A DNA stretch of 64,000 nucleotides from Paracoccaceae bacterium (GTDB lineage Bacteria > Pseudomonadota > Alphaproteobacteria > Rhodobacterales > Rhodobacteraceae): positions 124,001-188,000 of the forward strand of contig JASMHC010000009.1 of NCBI GenBank assembly GCA_030750975.1, given 5' to 3'. Under the pieces are notes generated by a model. It made no database searches. It was not told the origin of the DNA and saw only the letters and a list, made by a program, of their open reading frames with translations. The number at the start of each line of letters is the position of its first letter. The first letter of the stretch is position 1. The position numbers and the translations under genes are program-made. This document shows positions 52,940 to 62,512 of the stretch, in pieces.

Positions 52940-53180
52940 GACCCGTTTCCTCGTTTGTATGACACGATACTGCCCGCAGGACTCGGTCATGGCAACCTCC
53001 CGTGGCACGACGCGCGAAATCACGCTTTTGCCGGTTAAGACTGCAATTTCCCCAAAGCCCAAATCGCGCGGCTAGCAGCCCCGGGGCCGCCCCGCCCCCA
53101 TGGGGTGGCGAACGCGGGTACCCCATGAAACCACCCAACCCCGCTTGACCAATCCGCATTTCCCGCGCATACGGCGCTGC

Positions 53181-54980
53181 ATGACCGATCTATCCAAAAT
53201 CCGCAATTTCTCTATCGTTGCCCATATCGACCACGGCAAGTCGACCCTTGCCGACCGGCTTATCCAGATGACCGGCACCGTGGCCGAGCGGGACATGAAA
53301 CAACAGCTTCTCGACAGCATGGATATCGAACGCGAACGTGGCATCACCATCAAGGCCAACTCGGTGCGGATCGAATACCCCGCCAAGGATGGGGAAACCT
53401 ATATCCTCAACCTTATCGACACCCCCGGTCACGTCGATTTCGCCTATGAGGTCTCGCGCTCGATGAAGGCGGTCGAAGGTTCGTTGCTGGTGGTGGACGC
53501 CACCCAGGGGGTTGAGGCCCAGACCCTCGCCAATGTCTATCAGGCCATCGACGCGGATCACGAGATTGTTCCGGTTCTGAACAAGATCGACCTGCCCGCC
53601 GCCGAACCCGAGCGCGTGGCCGAGCAGATCGAAGACGTCATCGGCATCGACGCAAGCGACGCCGTGGAAATCTCGGCCAAAACCGGCATCGGCATCCCCG
53701 ATGTGCTAGAGGCCATCGTCACCCGTCTGCCATCGCCCGAGGGCAACCGCGACGCGCCGCTCAAGGCGATGCTGGTGGACAGCTGGTACGATCCCTATCT
53801 GGGCGTCGTCGTGATGATCCGCGTCATGGATGGCGTGATCAAAAAGGGCGACCGCATCAAGATGATGCAAACCGGCGCCGTCTATCCTGTCGACCGTCTG
53901 GCCGTTCTCAAACCCGAGATGCAGAACATCGCCGAACTTGGCCCGGGCGAAATCGGCGTCCTGACCGCAAGCATCAAACAGGTCCGCGACACCCGCGTCG
54001 GCGACACCATCACCCATGACAAGAAGGGCTGCGAAACTGCGCTGCCGGGCTTCAAACCCGCCCAGCCGGTGGTTTTCTGCGGCCTTTTCCCCGTCGACTC
54101 GGCCGAATTCGAAGACTTGCGCGACGCCATCGAAAAGCTCGCCCTGAACGACGCCTCGTTCAGTTATGAAATGGAAACCTCAGCCGCACTTGGCTTTGGC
54201 TTCCGCTGCGGCTTCCTCGGGCTTCTCCACCTTGAGGTGATCCGCGACCGGCTTGAGCGTGAATATGGCATCGAACTGATCACCACCGCACCGTCGGTAA
54301 TCTACCATATCTATATGAAAGACGGCTCGATGTTCGAGCTGCACAACCCCGCCGACATGCCCGACCTCAGCAAGGTCGACCACCTTGAAGAACCGCGCAT
54401 CAAGGCCACCATCATGGTGCCCGATGAATATCTGGGCGACGTGCTGAAACTGTGCCAGGACCGACGCGGTATCCAGCTTGACCTGACCTATGCCGGCACC
54501 CGCGCAATGGTTGTTTATGACCTCCCCTTGAATGAAGTTGTGTTCGATTTCTACGATAGGCTCAAAAGTGTTACCAAAGGGTATGCGTCGTTTGATTATC
54601 AGATGATCGGCTATTCCGAGGACCAACTGGTGAAAATGTCGATCCTTGTGAATGACGAACCGGTGGATGCGCTTTCGACCATGGTCCACCGCGCCCGCGC
54701 CGAAATGCGCGGCCGCGCGATGGTTGAAAAACTCAAAACCCTGATCCCCCGCCACATGTTCAAAATCCCGATCCAGGCTGCGATCGGTGGCAAGGTCATC
54801 GCCCGCGAAACCCTATCGGCCATGCGCAAAGACGTGACGGCCAAATGCTACGGCGGCGACGCCACCCGCAAACGCAAACTGCTGGACAAGCAGAAAGCGG
54901 GCAAGAAAAAGATGCGCCAGTTCGGGAAAGTGGATATCCCGCAGGAAGCGTTTATCTCTGCGTTGAAGATGGATGATTAA
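53181..54980 (+). CDS. lepA: Elongation factor 4 (back-translocating GTPase)
   Basis: A 599-residue translational GTPase. G1 is [13 protein letters not shown], the G3 motif DTPGHVDF, G4 [15 protein letters not shown]. The C-terminal LepA-specific domain ends with [20 protein letters not shown]. The ATG at 53181 gives the exact family N-terminus [20 protein letters not shown]; an in-frame ATG at 53100 would add 27 residues. It is divergent from the membrane protein gene. Confidence 0.98.
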   Translation: MTDLSKIRNFSIVAHIDHGKSTLADRLIQMTGTVAERDMKQQLLDSMDIERERGITIKANSVRIEYPAKDGETYILNLIDTPGHVDFAYEVSRSMKAVEGSLLVVDATQGVEAQTLANVYQAIDADHEIVPVLNKIDLPAAEPERVAEQIEDVIGIDASDAVEISAKTGIGIPDVLEAIVTRLPSPEGNRDAPLKAMLVDSWYDPYLGVVVMIRVMDGVIKKGDRIKMMQTGAVYPVDRLAVLKPEMQNIAELGPGEIGVLTASIKQVRDTRVGDTITHDKKGCETALPGFKPAQPVVFCGLFPVDSAEFEDLRDAIEKLALNDASFSYEMETSAALGFGFRCGFLGLLHLEVIRDRLEREYGIELITTAPSVIYHIYMKDGSMFELHNPADMPDLSKVDHLEEPRIKATIMVPDEYLGDVLKLCQDRRGIQLDLTYAGTRAMVVYDLPLNEVVFDFYDRLKSVTKGYASFDYQMIGYSEDQLVKMSILVNDEPVDALSTMVHRARAEMRGRAMVEKLKTLIPRHMFKIPIQAAIGGKVIARETLSAMRKDVTAKCYGGDATRKRKLLDKQKAGKKKMRQFGKVDIPQEAFISALKMDD

Positions 54981-54992
54981 AGCCCCGTAGTT

Positions 54993-55020
54993 GGTTGGTG
55001 CGTGCTCGCACGCACCAACC
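54993..55020. repeat. REP-like palindrome after lepA (perfect 13-bp stem)
   Basis: GGTTGGTGCGTGC (54993-55005) pairs perfectly with GCACGCACCAACC (55008-55020) around a TC loop; GTAG precedes it at 54987-54990. It shares the GGTGCGTG core with the rpoA/rplQ pair and the elements at the RAYT gene. Confidence 0.8.
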
Positions 55021-55038
55021 AACCATCCCCCCACTATC

Positions 55039-55062
55039 GGTGCGTGAAATCACGTACCCTAC
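55039..55062 (+). repeat. REP-like palindrome before the DUF4160 gene
   Basis: GGTGCGTGA with TCACGTACC around AA, then CTAC. It forms the other half of an inverted pair with the palindrome at 54993-55020, and matches the copies at 27598-27621 and 56172-56195. Confidence 0.8.
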
Positions 55063-55119
55063 ACCGCTGGCATTTGAGTGTTAACACTCACCTAACCTGA
55101 CCCATCTACCCTCGGCCTC

Positions 55120-55362
55120 ATGCCGACGGTCTTCACCCAAAACGGGTTCCGCTTTTTCTTCTATTCAAATGAGGGCTATCCCCGCGAGCCCATCCATATT
55201 CATGTCCGCAAGGGCGGGGCGGAAGCCAAAATCTGGCTCTACCCGAAACCTTCCATCGCTCGAAATTCAGGCTTTGATGGAAAAACCCTGCGTTTCCTGC
55301 TAAACCTTACCCAAGAGAAATCCGATGAGATCACCTATGTCTGGCACTCCTATTTCGGCTAA
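55120..55362 (+). CDS. DUF4160 protein (putative toxin-antitoxin component)
   Basis: An 80-residue protein with the DUF4160 pattern NGFRFFFYSNEGYPREPIHI and HVRKGGAEAKIWLYP. DUF4160 and DUF2442 genes form a conserved pair suggested to be a toxin-antitoxin module. It overlaps the DUF2442 gene by 38 bp in another frame. It sits between two REP-like pairs near a RAYT gene. Confidence 0.85.
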   Translation: MPTVFTQNGFRFFFYSNEGYPREPIHIHVRKGGAEAKIWLYPKPSIARNSGFDGKTLRFLLNLTQEKSDEITYVWHSYFG

Positions 55363-55594
55363 GGCCGTCCGCTTCGACGACACCCGCATGTGGGTCACGC
55401 TCTCTGACGGGCGCGAAATCGGCGTGCCGCTGTCATGGTTTCCACGCTTGCAGGTCGCCAGTCCGCAAGCCCGCAAACAGGTTGAAATCAGCCCCTTCGG
55501 TCTTCACTGGCCCGATCTTGACGAAGACATCTCCATCGAAGGTCTTCTTGCAGGTCGCGGAGACCAAAGCAGCTTTGGTGGTGAAGCCGCGTAG
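55325..55594 (+). CDS. DUF2442 protein (partner of DUF4160)
   Basis: An 89-residue protein with the DUF2442 core KAVRFDDTRMWVTLSDGREI, GVPLSWFPRLQVASPQ and HWPDLDEDISIEGLLAG. It overlaps DUF4160 by 38 bp, so expression is tightly coupled. The true start may be a downstream codon (for example MSGTPISAKA), which would shorten the overlap. The TAG stop lies inside a REP-like palindrome. Confidence 0.85.
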   Translation: MRSPMSGTPISAKAVRFDDTRMWVTLSDGREIGVPLSWFPRLQVASPQARKQVEISPFGLHWPDLDEDISIEGLLAGRGDQSSFGGEAA

Positions 55595-55612
55595 GGCGGG
55601 GTTCACCCCGCC
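55591..55612. repeat. REP-like palindrome over the DUF2442 stop codon
   Basis: GTAG followed by GGCGGGGT and ACCCCGCC arms (loop TC). The TAG at 55592-55594 is the DUF2442 stop codon. The stem is a G-rich variant of the family; the GTAG/CTAC end is shared. Confidence 0.6.
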
Positions 55613-55633
55613 TTATATCGCGATGGCAAATAT

Positions 55634-55655
55634 GGCGGGGTAAACCCGGCCCTAC
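55634..55655. repeat. REP-like palindrome overlapping the RAYT 3' end
   Basis: GGCGGGGT and ACCCGGCC arms then CTAC, the inverted partner of 55591-55612. Its last bases overlap the stop codon of the RAYT gene at 55652. Confidence 0.65.
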
Positions 55656-56143
55656 ATCCCCAAATCCATACCTGCCTCAAACCTTGCATCCCAATGCACC
55701 GACGAATGCGGCCAATCCTCTGGTCGCACCGCCAATCCGTGTTTCACCGGGTTCATCCAACAGTATCGCAAATGCGCCGCGAAATCGGCCTCGTCGCGGA
55801 TGTGATGCTCCCAAAACCGGCGCTGCCAAATCCCGCGCTCATGGCGGGCAATGTGGCTCGGGCGTAGTTGCCCTTTCGGAAGCTCGCGTGAGGATCTCGA
55901 TTTGATCAACCGCCATCTCGTTCCAAATTCACGGTCGCCCTCAGGCATTTGCCAAATGCAGTGTATGTGATCGGGTAAAACAACCCATGCTTCAATCCCG
56001 AAGGGGCGTTCGGTTCGGGTGGTTTTCACGGCGTGCCGCAGTAAGTCAACATGACGCACAAGTAAATCGCCTTGGCGATCCGCGATAGCAACCGTGAAGA
56101 ATATCAATGCGCCGGAGGTTTTGGGGCGACGATAGTTTGGCAT
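55652..56143 (-). CDS. REP-associated tyrosine transposase (RAYT, Y1/HUH family)
   Basis: A 163-residue single-domain Y1-type transposase related to IS200/IS605 TnpA. The HUH motif is H59-I-H61 in VVLPDHIHCIWQMP, the conserved GIWQRRFWEHHIRDE covers 104-118, and the catalytic tyrosine is Y127 in RYCWMNPVKHGL. RAYTs move or shape short palindromic REP sequences and are not self-mobilised as ordinary insertion sequences. Here it is bracketed by REP-like pairs, as expected. All three catalytic residues are kept. Confidence 0.92.
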   Translation of the reverse strand: MPNYRRPKTSGALIFFTVAIADRQGDLLVRHVDLLRHAVKTTRTERPFGIEAWVVLPDHIHCIWQMPEGDREFGTRWRLIKSRSSRELPKGQLRPSHIARHERGIWQRRFWEHHIRDEADFAAHLRYCWMNPVKHGLAVRPEDWPHSSVHWDARFEAGMDLGM

Positions 56144-56171
56144 GTTTAGACAATGCCGGACAATGGTTAAT

Positions 56172-56195
56172 GGTGCGTGAAATCACGCAGTCTAC
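56172..56195 (+). repeat. REP-like palindrome upstream of the RAYT gene
   Basis: GGTGCGTGA and TCACGCAGT arms, then CTAC. It lies 28 bp before the RAYT start and forms an inverted pair with 56224-56247. Confidence 0.8.
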
Positions 56196-56223
56196 AACGC
56201 GGTCGTCTACAATCGATCGAACC

Positions 56224-56247
56224 GTAGGGTGCGTTCGCGCACGCACC
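56224..56247 (-). repeat. REP-like palindrome, inverted, before the rhodanese gene
   Basis: GTAG then GGTGCGTTC and CGCACGCACC arms. It is the inverted partner of 56172-56195, and close to the copy at 27598-27621. Confidence 0.8.
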
Positions 56248-56251
56248 GCCC

Positions 56252-56719
56252 CTAGGTCGATCTCTGCCCTTCTGCCACCGCCGGCGAAATCAACCCGTCC
56301 GCCTCGTCCCCGTCCAACACGGCCCCATCAGCCCCAACCAGCTCCTGATCCGCGTCGTTCCAGCCCTTCACCCCCAGCTTAACCGATCGCACGTCCGCGA
56401 ACCCGATCACCTGCATCACCTCGCAGGCCAAAGCCGACCGGTTGCCCGAGCGGCAGATAACCACCACAGGCCGATCCCGCGCCTCAACCAGCTCTGGCTC
56501 GGTCTCGGCATAGTCCCACTCGGCCGCGCTTTCCAAAATTCCGCGCGGCACATTCAGCGAACCCGCAATCCGCGCCCGCGCATATTCGTCACGTTCGCGA
56601 ATATCCAAAAGCAGCGTTGAGGGGTTGGCCGCGATAAACTCCGGCACATCCCACGGCATGATCTCGGTGATCCGCTCGGCGGCCTCGGCGGCCAGTTGGC
56701 GATAGGTTTTGCGCGGCAT
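56252..56719 (-). CDS. Rhodanese-like domain protein
   Basis: A 155-residue single-domain sulfurtransferase-like protein: LLLDIRERDEYARARIAGSL and the active-site loop VVICRSGNRSALACEVMQ, whose cysteine would carry the persulfide. There is no signal peptide. The donor and acceptor are unknown. A 44-bp palindrome (56753-56796) lies just upstream and a REP-like pair just downstream. Confidence 0.9.
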   Translation of the reverse strand: MPRKTYRQLAAEAAERITEIMPWDVPEFIAANPSTLLLDIRERDEYARARIAGSLNVPRGILESAAEWDYAETEPELVEARDRPVVVICRSGNRSALACEVMQVIGFADVRSVKLGVKGWNDADQELVGADGAVLDGDEADGLISPAVAEGQRST

Positions 56720-56752
56720 GGGTTCTCTTTGGTGGTCACATTCGGAAATAAT

Positions 56753-56796
56753 GCGTTTCGAGATTAACTTGAGACGCGAAGTTGATTTGAAAACGC
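56753..56796. repeat. 44-bp double-stem palindromic repeat, copy 4 (opposite orientation)
   Basis: GCGTTTCGAGATTAACTT, loop GAGACGCG, AAGTTGATTTGAAAACGC. The loop GAGACGCG is the reverse complement of CGCGTCTC in copy 1, so this copy is inverted. It lies between the rhodanese and Phd-like genes. Confidence 0.85.
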
Positions 56797-56825
56797 CTTA
56801 GGCATTTGTTCCGCGCCACTCAAGA

Positions 56826-57140
56826 TCAATCCGCCGGTCCACCCCCGGAATCGTCATTCTGGATCTGCCACAGCAGCATCTCGGCGCTGTCCTCATCGCC
56901 ATTCTTCACGGCCTTCCAGCGCTGGTAAAGCCGTTCCAGCCGCCGCCGTTCCTCGGCCAGCGACCGCCCCTCGAAATCCTCGAGCTGCTGGCACTGGAAC
57001 ATCGGCACCACCGCGCATACCAGCTTGCCATGTTTCGATATCCAGACCCGTCCACCCTGATGGCGGACCCATTCGGTCTGACGTGTGGCGTCGCGCCGGA
57101 ACTCGGTCAGCGAGACGATGCGGTATTCTGACATAGACAT
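56826..57140 (-). CDS. Phd/YefM-like antitoxin-domain protein, no toxin partner seen
   Basis: A 104-residue protein. The first half (EYRIVSLTEFRRDATRQTEW and GGRVWISKHGKLVCAVVPM) resembles the Phd/YefM DNA-binding and dimerisation fold. The C-terminal part, RRRLERLYQRWKAVKNGD and a charged tail, is unlike known toxin-binding tails. No RelE, Doc or similar toxin gene is adjacent. It may be an orphan regulator. The start is uncertain (57140 or 57134). Confidence 0.6.
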   Translation of the reverse strand: MSMSEYRIVSLTEFRRDATRQTEWVRHQGGRVWISKHGKLVCAVVPMFQCQQLEDFEGRSLAEERRRLERLYQRWKAVKNGDEDSAEMLLWQIQNDDSGGGPAD

Positions 57141-57244
57141 GGGCAGCAGTCTGTCCGCCACAGGTTAACGCAATCTGACCCTACCGGACGGCGGGGATCG
57201 GCATTTGTAGCGTTTCGACGTACAAATTTGGCAAATGTCATCAA

Positions 57245-58162
57245 CTACGATTGCGTCGAAACCGGCTCTTGCCCGTCGCGCCGTGCCCCGATCCGCTGCT
57301 CGCGCCAGATGATCAGAACACCCGACAGGATCACCAGTGCGGCACCCGCCAGCATGGTCATCGTGGGGATTTCAGCGAAAAACACATATCCGGCGACCAT
57401 GGAAAACAGGATCGAGGCATAGTCGAACGGCGCCAGAACCGACGCATCCGCATGACGGAATGCCGAAGTTACCAAAAGCTGCGCCACCCCTCCGACAAAG
57501 CCGGAAGCGATCATGTAAATCAATATCTTAGGATCCGGCATCACCCAGCCAAAAGGCGCGGTCAGCAAGCCGCCGACACTGACGGTGATGGCAAAATAAA
57601 ACACGATGGCCGAGGTTGCCTCGGTCCTGATCATCCGCCGCACATGGATCTGCACCAACGCCCGCAGGCTTGCCGCCAGCAGCGCCGCCCCGACGCCGAT
57701 CATCGCCAGCCGGTCCGCCTCGCCCCCGCCCAGACTTATTCTTGGCCAGATCACAATCAGCACCCCGGCCAACCCCATCACCACCATGGACCAGCGGAAA
57801 ATCCTGACCGTTTCCCCAAGCATCAGCACGGCGAGGATCAGCACCAGGATCGGCGTGACAAACCCGACCAGCGTGGCCTCGGGCAGGGCCAGATATCCCA
57901 ATGCGACAAAGGTCAGACCCATGGCCGACCCGCCGATCAAACCGCGCCAGATATGCAGCATCGGCTGGCGGGTGCGCAACCCGGTGGCCAGTTCTTTGCG
58001 CAAAGTCAGCCAGATCAGGATCACTGGCAGCGAAAAGAAAGCGCGGAAAAACACGGCCTGTCCGGCGGGCACCTCGGCCACCGCCGCTTTGACAAGCGAG
58101 GCCATGATCGTGAACAGTGCCAAGGCGCTGATTTTAAGAAGAATTCCGCGGGCGGGAGACAT
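57245..58162 (-). CDS. EamA/DMT-family transporter
   Basis: A 305-residue membrane protein with ten predicted helices in two EamA repeats. The first repeat holds ALFTIMASLVKAAVAEVPAG and the second ASGFVGGVAQLLVTSAFRHA with LAPFDYASILFSMVAGYVFF. Such transporters export metabolites such as amino acids. The cargo is unknown. Confidence 0.9.
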   Translation of the reverse strand: MSPARGILLKISALALFTIMASLVKAAVAEVPAGQAVFFRAFFSLPVILIWLTLRKELATGLRTRQPMLHIWRGLIGGSAMGLTFVALGYLALPEATLVGFVTPILVLILAVLMLGETVRIFRWSMVVMGLAGVLIVIWPRISLGGGEADRLAMIGVGAALLAASLRALVQIHVRRMIRTEATSAIVFYFAITVSVGGLLTAPFGWVMPDPKILIYMIASGFVGGVAQLLVTSAFRHADASVLAPFDYASILFSMVAGYVFFAEIPTMTMLAGAALVILSGVLIIWREQRIGARRDGQEPVSTQS

Positions 58163-58241
58163 GGAGCACCTTTCAGGGCGACGCGCCCAAATTCGCCCAG
58201 CGATGCGGAAAGGTCAACCAGATACTAAATCTGTTAATGGT

Positions 58242-58730
58242 TTACAGCACCCAATCGTCCCGCGGAAAATGGCAGGTATAGCCATTCGGGATGCGCTCAA
58301 GGTAATCCTGATGCTCCGGCTCGGCCTCCCAGAACGCACCGGCCGGTTCCACCTCTGTCACCACCTTGCCCGGCCACTTGCCCGAAGCCTCGACATCCGC
58401 GATGGTCCGCAATGCCTCGTCCCGCTGGTCCTCAGAGCACCAATAGATGGCCGAGCGATAGCTTAGCCCCAGATCATTGCCCTGCCGGTTCAAGGTCGTC
58501 GGATCGTGGATCTGGAAAAACACCTCAAGCAGCTTGCGAAAGCTCAGCTGCGCAGGGTCGAAAACAATCTCGATCCCCTCCGCATGGGTTCCGTGATCGC
58601 GATAGGTCGCATTGGCCACGTCGCCGCCGGTGTAGCCCACGCGGGTCCGCAGCACGCCGGGCAATTTGCGGATCAAATCCTGCATGCCCCAAAAACAGCC
58701 CCCCGCAAGAACCGCGCGTTCTTCCGCCAT
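58242..58730 (-). CDS. msrA: Peptide-methionine (S)-S-oxide reductase
   Basis: A 162-residue MsrA with the catalytic [17 protein letters not shown] near the N-terminus, [20 protein letters not shown] and [17 protein letters not shown]. It repairs the S form of methionine sulfoxide. The ATG at 58730 shares one base with the msrB stop (TGATG), so the two Msr proteins are translated together. Confidence 0.95.
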   Translation of the reverse strand: MAEERAVLAGGCFWGMQDLIRKLPGVLRTRVGYTGGDVANATYRDHGTHAEGIEIVFDPAQLSFRKLLEVFFQIHDPTTLNRQGNDLGLSYRSAIYWCSEDQRDEALRTIADVEASGKWPGKVVTEVEPAGAFWEAEPEHQDYLERIPNGYTCHFPRDDWVL

Positions 58731-59176
58731 CACAGATCCTCCACCTGGTCCAGATAGTCGCCATAACCTTCGGCCGCCATGTCGTCGCGATGGACGAACC
58801 GCAGCGAGGCCGAGTTGATGCAATACCGCAAGCCGCCACGATCTGCCGGTCCGTCGGGAAAGACATGCCCCAAATGGCTGTCCCCGTGCAAGCTGCGCAC
58901 CTCGGTTCGCACCATCCCGTGCGAGGTATCCTTGCGTTCGGTCACATGCGCCGCCTCAATCGGTTTGGTGAAACTCGGCCAGCCGCAACCGCTTTCAAAC
59001 TTGTCGGATGACGCAAAAAGCGGCTCGCCCGAAACGATATCGACATAAATCCCCGGGTCCTTGTTGCCGTTCAGCAGGCCGGTCCAGGGCCGCTCGGTGC
59101 CGCTTTCCTGTGTCACGTGATACTGGATCGGATCGAGCGCTGCGATGGCGTCGGGTGATTTGCTGTATTTCGTCAT
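58730..59176 (-). CDS. msrB: Peptide-methionine (R)-S-oxide reductase
   Basis: A 148-residue MsrB acting on the R form of methionine sulfoxide. It contains [35 protein letters not shown] and the catalytic [16 protein letters not shown]. The zinc-binding CxxC pairs of some MsrBs are not seen, so it is the zinc-free type. The start [20 protein letters not shown] at 59176 fits the family. It precedes and overlaps msrA by one base. Confidence 0.95.
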   Translation of the reverse strand: MTKYSKSPDAIAALDPIQYHVTQESGTERPWTGLLNGNKDPGIYVDIVSGEPLFASSDKFESGCGWPSFTKPIEAAHVTERKDTSHGMVRTEVRSLHGDSHLGHVFPDGPADRGGLRYCINSASLRFVHRDDMAAEGYGDYLDQVEDL

Positions 59177-59230
59177 CAATGCCTCCGTTCCCCCAATGAT
59201 GGGGCATTCGCCCCAAAAAACCAGCCCCTG

Positions 59231-59262
59231 CTTTTCATCTTGCCAAAAAATCTCTGGCCAGG
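59231..59262. repeat. Dispersed repeat, inverted copy (after 'CTTTTCATCTTGCC')
   Basis: CTTTTCATCTTGCCAAAAAA followed by TCTCTGGCC matches 31182-31216. It lies between msrB and the hydantoinase-like gene, close to a GATGCGCC/GGCGC hairpin. Confidence 0.5.
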
Positions 59263-59310
59263 GCAGTGCTCCAGGCAACCACGATGCGCCGCAGGCGCAG
59301 CGCAAGCCCG

Positions 59311-61317
59311 TCACCCATCGGCAATCCTTGGCCGGCCCGAGGCCTGCACCGTCACAAAGGCCTCGATAAACACATCCTTGCCTTCAACCGTCGCCCGGCG
59401 CAGGTCGCGTTCGATATGCACCTGAATATCCCCGGCCCCCGAAGCTTCTGCCGCCGAAACAGCGTCGCCACGCAAGGCATCCTCAAGCCGGGCCATCGCC
59501 CGTTCCAGATCGCTGAAATCCTCGTTTCCGGCCTCAAGATGCACGCGGTACGCCCCCTCGGACGGCGACGAGACCGAGCCAGACCGCCGCATGGTCACGC
59601 GCCCCACCACTGCGCCAATGGCATTCGCCACTCCGGTATGTTCCGGCAGCACCATCCGGCACCCCAGCAAGTCGCCCACCGCCGGATAGTAGCTGGGGGC
59701 CGAGGCCCCCAGACCGATCACATCCACCGCAAGCCCGGTTTCAACCCGCACCAATTCGCGATGCCCCCGCAGCCCGCGTTGCATCAAAACATGTCGCGCC
59801 AATGCGGTCTCATCGCCTTCAAGCCCGTGTTCCTCCTCGGCCAGGGCGCATTCCAACAGCGCCAATCCGGTCTGATGTGTCAACTGGTCGACTATCATCT
59901 GCGCCATATGGACAGCATCAGTTGACAGCCGCTCGCCCGCACCGGTGCGCCGCCGCCCGAACAGGATCAGCGCCTTTTCAGCCGCCTCGCGATCCCAGCT
60001 GTCCAACCGGTTCAGCACATGGCTGGCGTCCGAAGGCGTCAACCCCGCCACCTGCACCAGCCCCCGTTCGACCAGACGCCGCAGCGACTGGACATCCAGC
60101 CGGGTGCGGAACAGCCGGTCAAGCGGCATCACGGTGTCACCGATCCGCGAAAGCAGCGCCGCGTCGCGCTCGGCCAGACCGTCCTGCGCCACGCCGGGCA
60201 CGGCCCGCACAAAGCGCCCGTCATGCTCGCCAATCAGTTCCGATCGCATCTGCCGGTCCAATGCCTCGTGCACCACAACCGGCGCTTCCACGGCCATCAG
60301 GCTGACCGGCATCAGTCGGCGCGGACCCAGCGTGATGCCACCCGTCAGTCCGGAGGCGATAAAATGCACCTCGCTGTCGCCCCCCAGCCCCGTGGTGCGC
60401 ATCGCCACGGCTTCCACCATTGTCCGGTATTGGCCCACACGGGCACCCGCCGGATCAATCGCAGGCCGGCCGCCGCGCAGCACTGCCACATCCGTCGTTG
60501 TCCCGCCAATGTCCGAGACCAGCGCCGCCTCTGCCCCGGTCAGCCATCTTGCGCCGACAATTGACGCCGCCGGGCCGCTGAGGATCGTTTCGATCGGACG
60601 CTCCCGCGCCATGTCCGAAGATATCAGCGCCCCGTCACCGCGCACCACCATCAGGGGCGCGTGGATGCGCAACGCCTCAAGCTTGCCCTTGGCTTGCGCA
60701 ATCAGCCGGTCGATCATCCCGATCAGCCGCGCATTCAACACCGCCGTCAGCGCCCGTTTCGGCCCGTTCAGCTTGGCCGACAATTGATGCGACTGGCTGA
60801 CCGGCTTGCCGGTCTTCGCGGCCAGCCGCTCGGCCACGGCCAGTTCATGCGCCGGATTGCGGGTCGCGAACACCCCCGCCACCGCATAGGCCGAGACCTG
60901 ACCCCCGTCCCCCTCAAGCCAGCTATCCAGAGCCGCCATATCCAACGCCGCCGCTTCACCGCCTGCATGATCATGCCCGCCAGCCATCACCAGCGCCGGA
61001 TCGCCCTTCAACGCCTCAAGCAGGCTGTGCGCTTGCAGGTCTTTTTGGGAAAAGCCGATATAGACCAGCCCCACGCGCCCGCCCTGACCTTCCACAAGGG
61101 CATTCGTGGCCAAGGTGGTCGACAGCGATGCCAGCGATATCTCGGACGGGTCAACACCGCTTTGCGCCAGCACCTCTTCAACCGCACCGCCGATGCCAAT
61201 CGCCAGATCACGCCGCGTGGTCAATGACTTGGCCGAAGCAATCACATCCCGCTCATCGCGGATCAGCACCGCGTCGGTATAGGTCCCGCCGGTATCGACA
61301 CCCAGCAAAAGGCTCAT
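59311..61317 (-). CDS. Hydantoinase/oxoprolinase family protein (HyuA-like subunit)
   Basis: A 668-residue protein starting [18 protein letters not shown], with the acetate/sugar-kinase-like ATP site typical of hydantoinase/oxoprolinase A subunits. [14 protein letters not shown] and [20 protein letters not shown] form the second half of the site. Such proteins hydrolyse cyclic imides or 5-oxoproline with ATP, usually with a HyuB partner, which is not adjacent here. The substrate is unknown. Confidence 0.87.
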   Translation of the reverse strand: MSLLLGVDTGGTYTDAVLIRDERDVIASAKSLTTRRDLAIGIGGAVEEVLAQSGVDPSEISLASLSTTLATNALVEGQGGRVGLVYIGFSQKDLQAHSLLEALKGDPALVMAGGHDHAGGEAAALDMAALDSWLEGDGGQVSAYAVAGVFATRNPAHELAVAERLAAKTGKPVSQSHQLSAKLNGPKRALTAVLNARLIGMIDRLIAQAKGKLEALRIHAPLMVVRGDGALISSDMARERPIETILSGPAASIVGARWLTGAEAALVSDIGGTTTDVAVLRGGRPAIDPAGARVGQYRTMVEAVAMRTTGLGGDSEVHFIASGLTGGITLGPRRLMPVSLMAVEAPVVVHEALDRQMRSELIGEHDGRFVRAVPGVAQDGLAERDAALLSRIGDTVMPLDRLFRTRLDVQSLRRLVERGLVQVAGLTPSDASHVLNRLDSWDREAAEKALILFGRRRTGAGERLSTDAVHMAQMIVDQLTHQTGLALLECALAEEEHGLEGDETALARHVLMQRGLRGHRELVRVETGLAVDVIGLGASAPSYYPAVGDLLGCRMVLPEHTGVANAIGAVVGRVTMRRSGSVSSPSEGAYRVHLEAGNEDFSDLERAMARLEDALRGDAVSAAEASGAGDIQVHIERDLRRATVEGKDVFIEAFVTVQASGRPRIADG

Positions 61318-61365
61318 GGGGTTCTCCTGTTCGTTCGCACAGCATGACTAGCGGGGCAGGGCGGC

Positions 61366-62415
61366 TCAATCCAGCCCGTTTGCGACCTCTGACAGCTGTT
61401 CCACCGCCCATTGCGCCGCGTCAGCAACCGTTGGATCGGGGTCTTCCAGAAGCCCCTTTGCAACCTCGCTCAGCCGCGCCGAACCCGAATTGCCCATTGC
61501 ATACAGCACATTGCGCACGAATCGGTCCCGTCCGATCCGCTTGATGGGCGAGCCTGAAAACCGCGCCCGAAACGCCGCGTCATCCAGCCCGGCAAGCTGG
61601 GCAAGATCGGGGGCCACATTGCCAGCACGCGCTGCATATTTCATCTCGCGTGCTTCAACCGCGAACTTGTTCCAAGGGCAGGCCGCCAGACAATCGTCAC
61701 AGCCGTATATCCGGTTCCCCATCATCGCCCGCAACTCGGGCGCGACCGGCCCGTGATGTTCAATCGTCAGATAGGAGATGCAGCGCCGCGCGTCGATCCG
61801 GTAAGGCGCCGGAAACGCACCGGTCGGACAGGCATCCAGACAGGACCGGCACGAGCCGCAATGATCCGCCTCGGGCCTGTCCGCCGGCAAGTCCAGCGTG
61901 GTGAACACCGACCCGATGAAAAACCAGCTGCCCAGGTCACGCGACACAAGGTTCGTATGCTTGCCCTGCCACCCAAGGCCCGCCGCCATACCCAACGGCT
62001 TTTCGGGCACCGGTGCGGTATCCACAAACACCTTCACCTCGCCGCCCGCCTCGGCAATCAGCCACCGCGCCAGCCGTTTAAGCTTTTTCTTCACCACATC
62101 GTGGTAATCCCGCCCCCGAGCATACACCGAAACGGCCCCGGCCTCGGGCTGGCCAACCACCGCCATCGGGTCGCAATCCGGTCCGTAATTTTCTGCCAGC
62201 ATGATGACCGATCGGGCCTCGGGCCAAAGGTGATGCGGCGCACCGCGCCAATGCATCCGCTCGGCCATCCAGTCCATCTGCCCGTGAAAACCCGCATCAA
62301 CGAAAGCCGCCAGCCGCTCGGGCATCTCGGGCACATCCCAGGGCCGGCAGACGCGCACAAGATCAAACCCGATCCCGTGTGCCTCATCGACCAACCGTGC
62401 CTTCAAATCAGCCAA
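61366..62415 (-). CDS. queG: Epoxyqueuosine reductase QueG
   Basis: A 349-residue cobalamin-dependent iron-sulfur enzyme that reduces epoxyqueuosine to queuosine. The [4Fe-4S] motifs are [20 protein letters not shown] and [16 protein letters not shown]; the catalytic aspartate region [20 protein letters not shown] is seen, and a short HEAT-like tail ends the protein. It complements tgt (13.5-14.6 kb), so both ends of the queuosine path are in the window. Confidence 0.96.
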   Translation of the reverse strand: MADLKARLVDEAHGIGFDLVRVCRPWDVPEMPERLAAFVDAGFHGQMDWMAERMHWRGAPHHLWPEARSVIMLAENYGPDCDPMAVVGQPEAGAVSVYARGRDYHDVVKKKLKRLARWLIAEAGGEVKVFVDTAPVPEKPLGMAAGLGWQGKHTNLVSRDLGSWFFIGSVFTTLDLPADRPEADHCGSCRSCLDACPTGAFPAPYRIDARRCISYLTIEHHGPVAPELRAMMGNRIYGCDDCLAACPWNKFAVEAREMKYAARAGNVAPDLAQLAGLDDAAFRARFSGSPIKRIGRDRFVRNVLYAMGNSGSARLSEVAKGLLEDPDPTVADAAQWAVEQLSEVANGLD

Positions 62416-62512
62416 GCGCAGCCTTTCATTTAGTCAACAACCGCCCCCACGGGGCAAGAGCAGCCATTCCTGTCCGCGCCACTGGCCCAAGTGACCAACA
62501 GACGCCGCTTTC

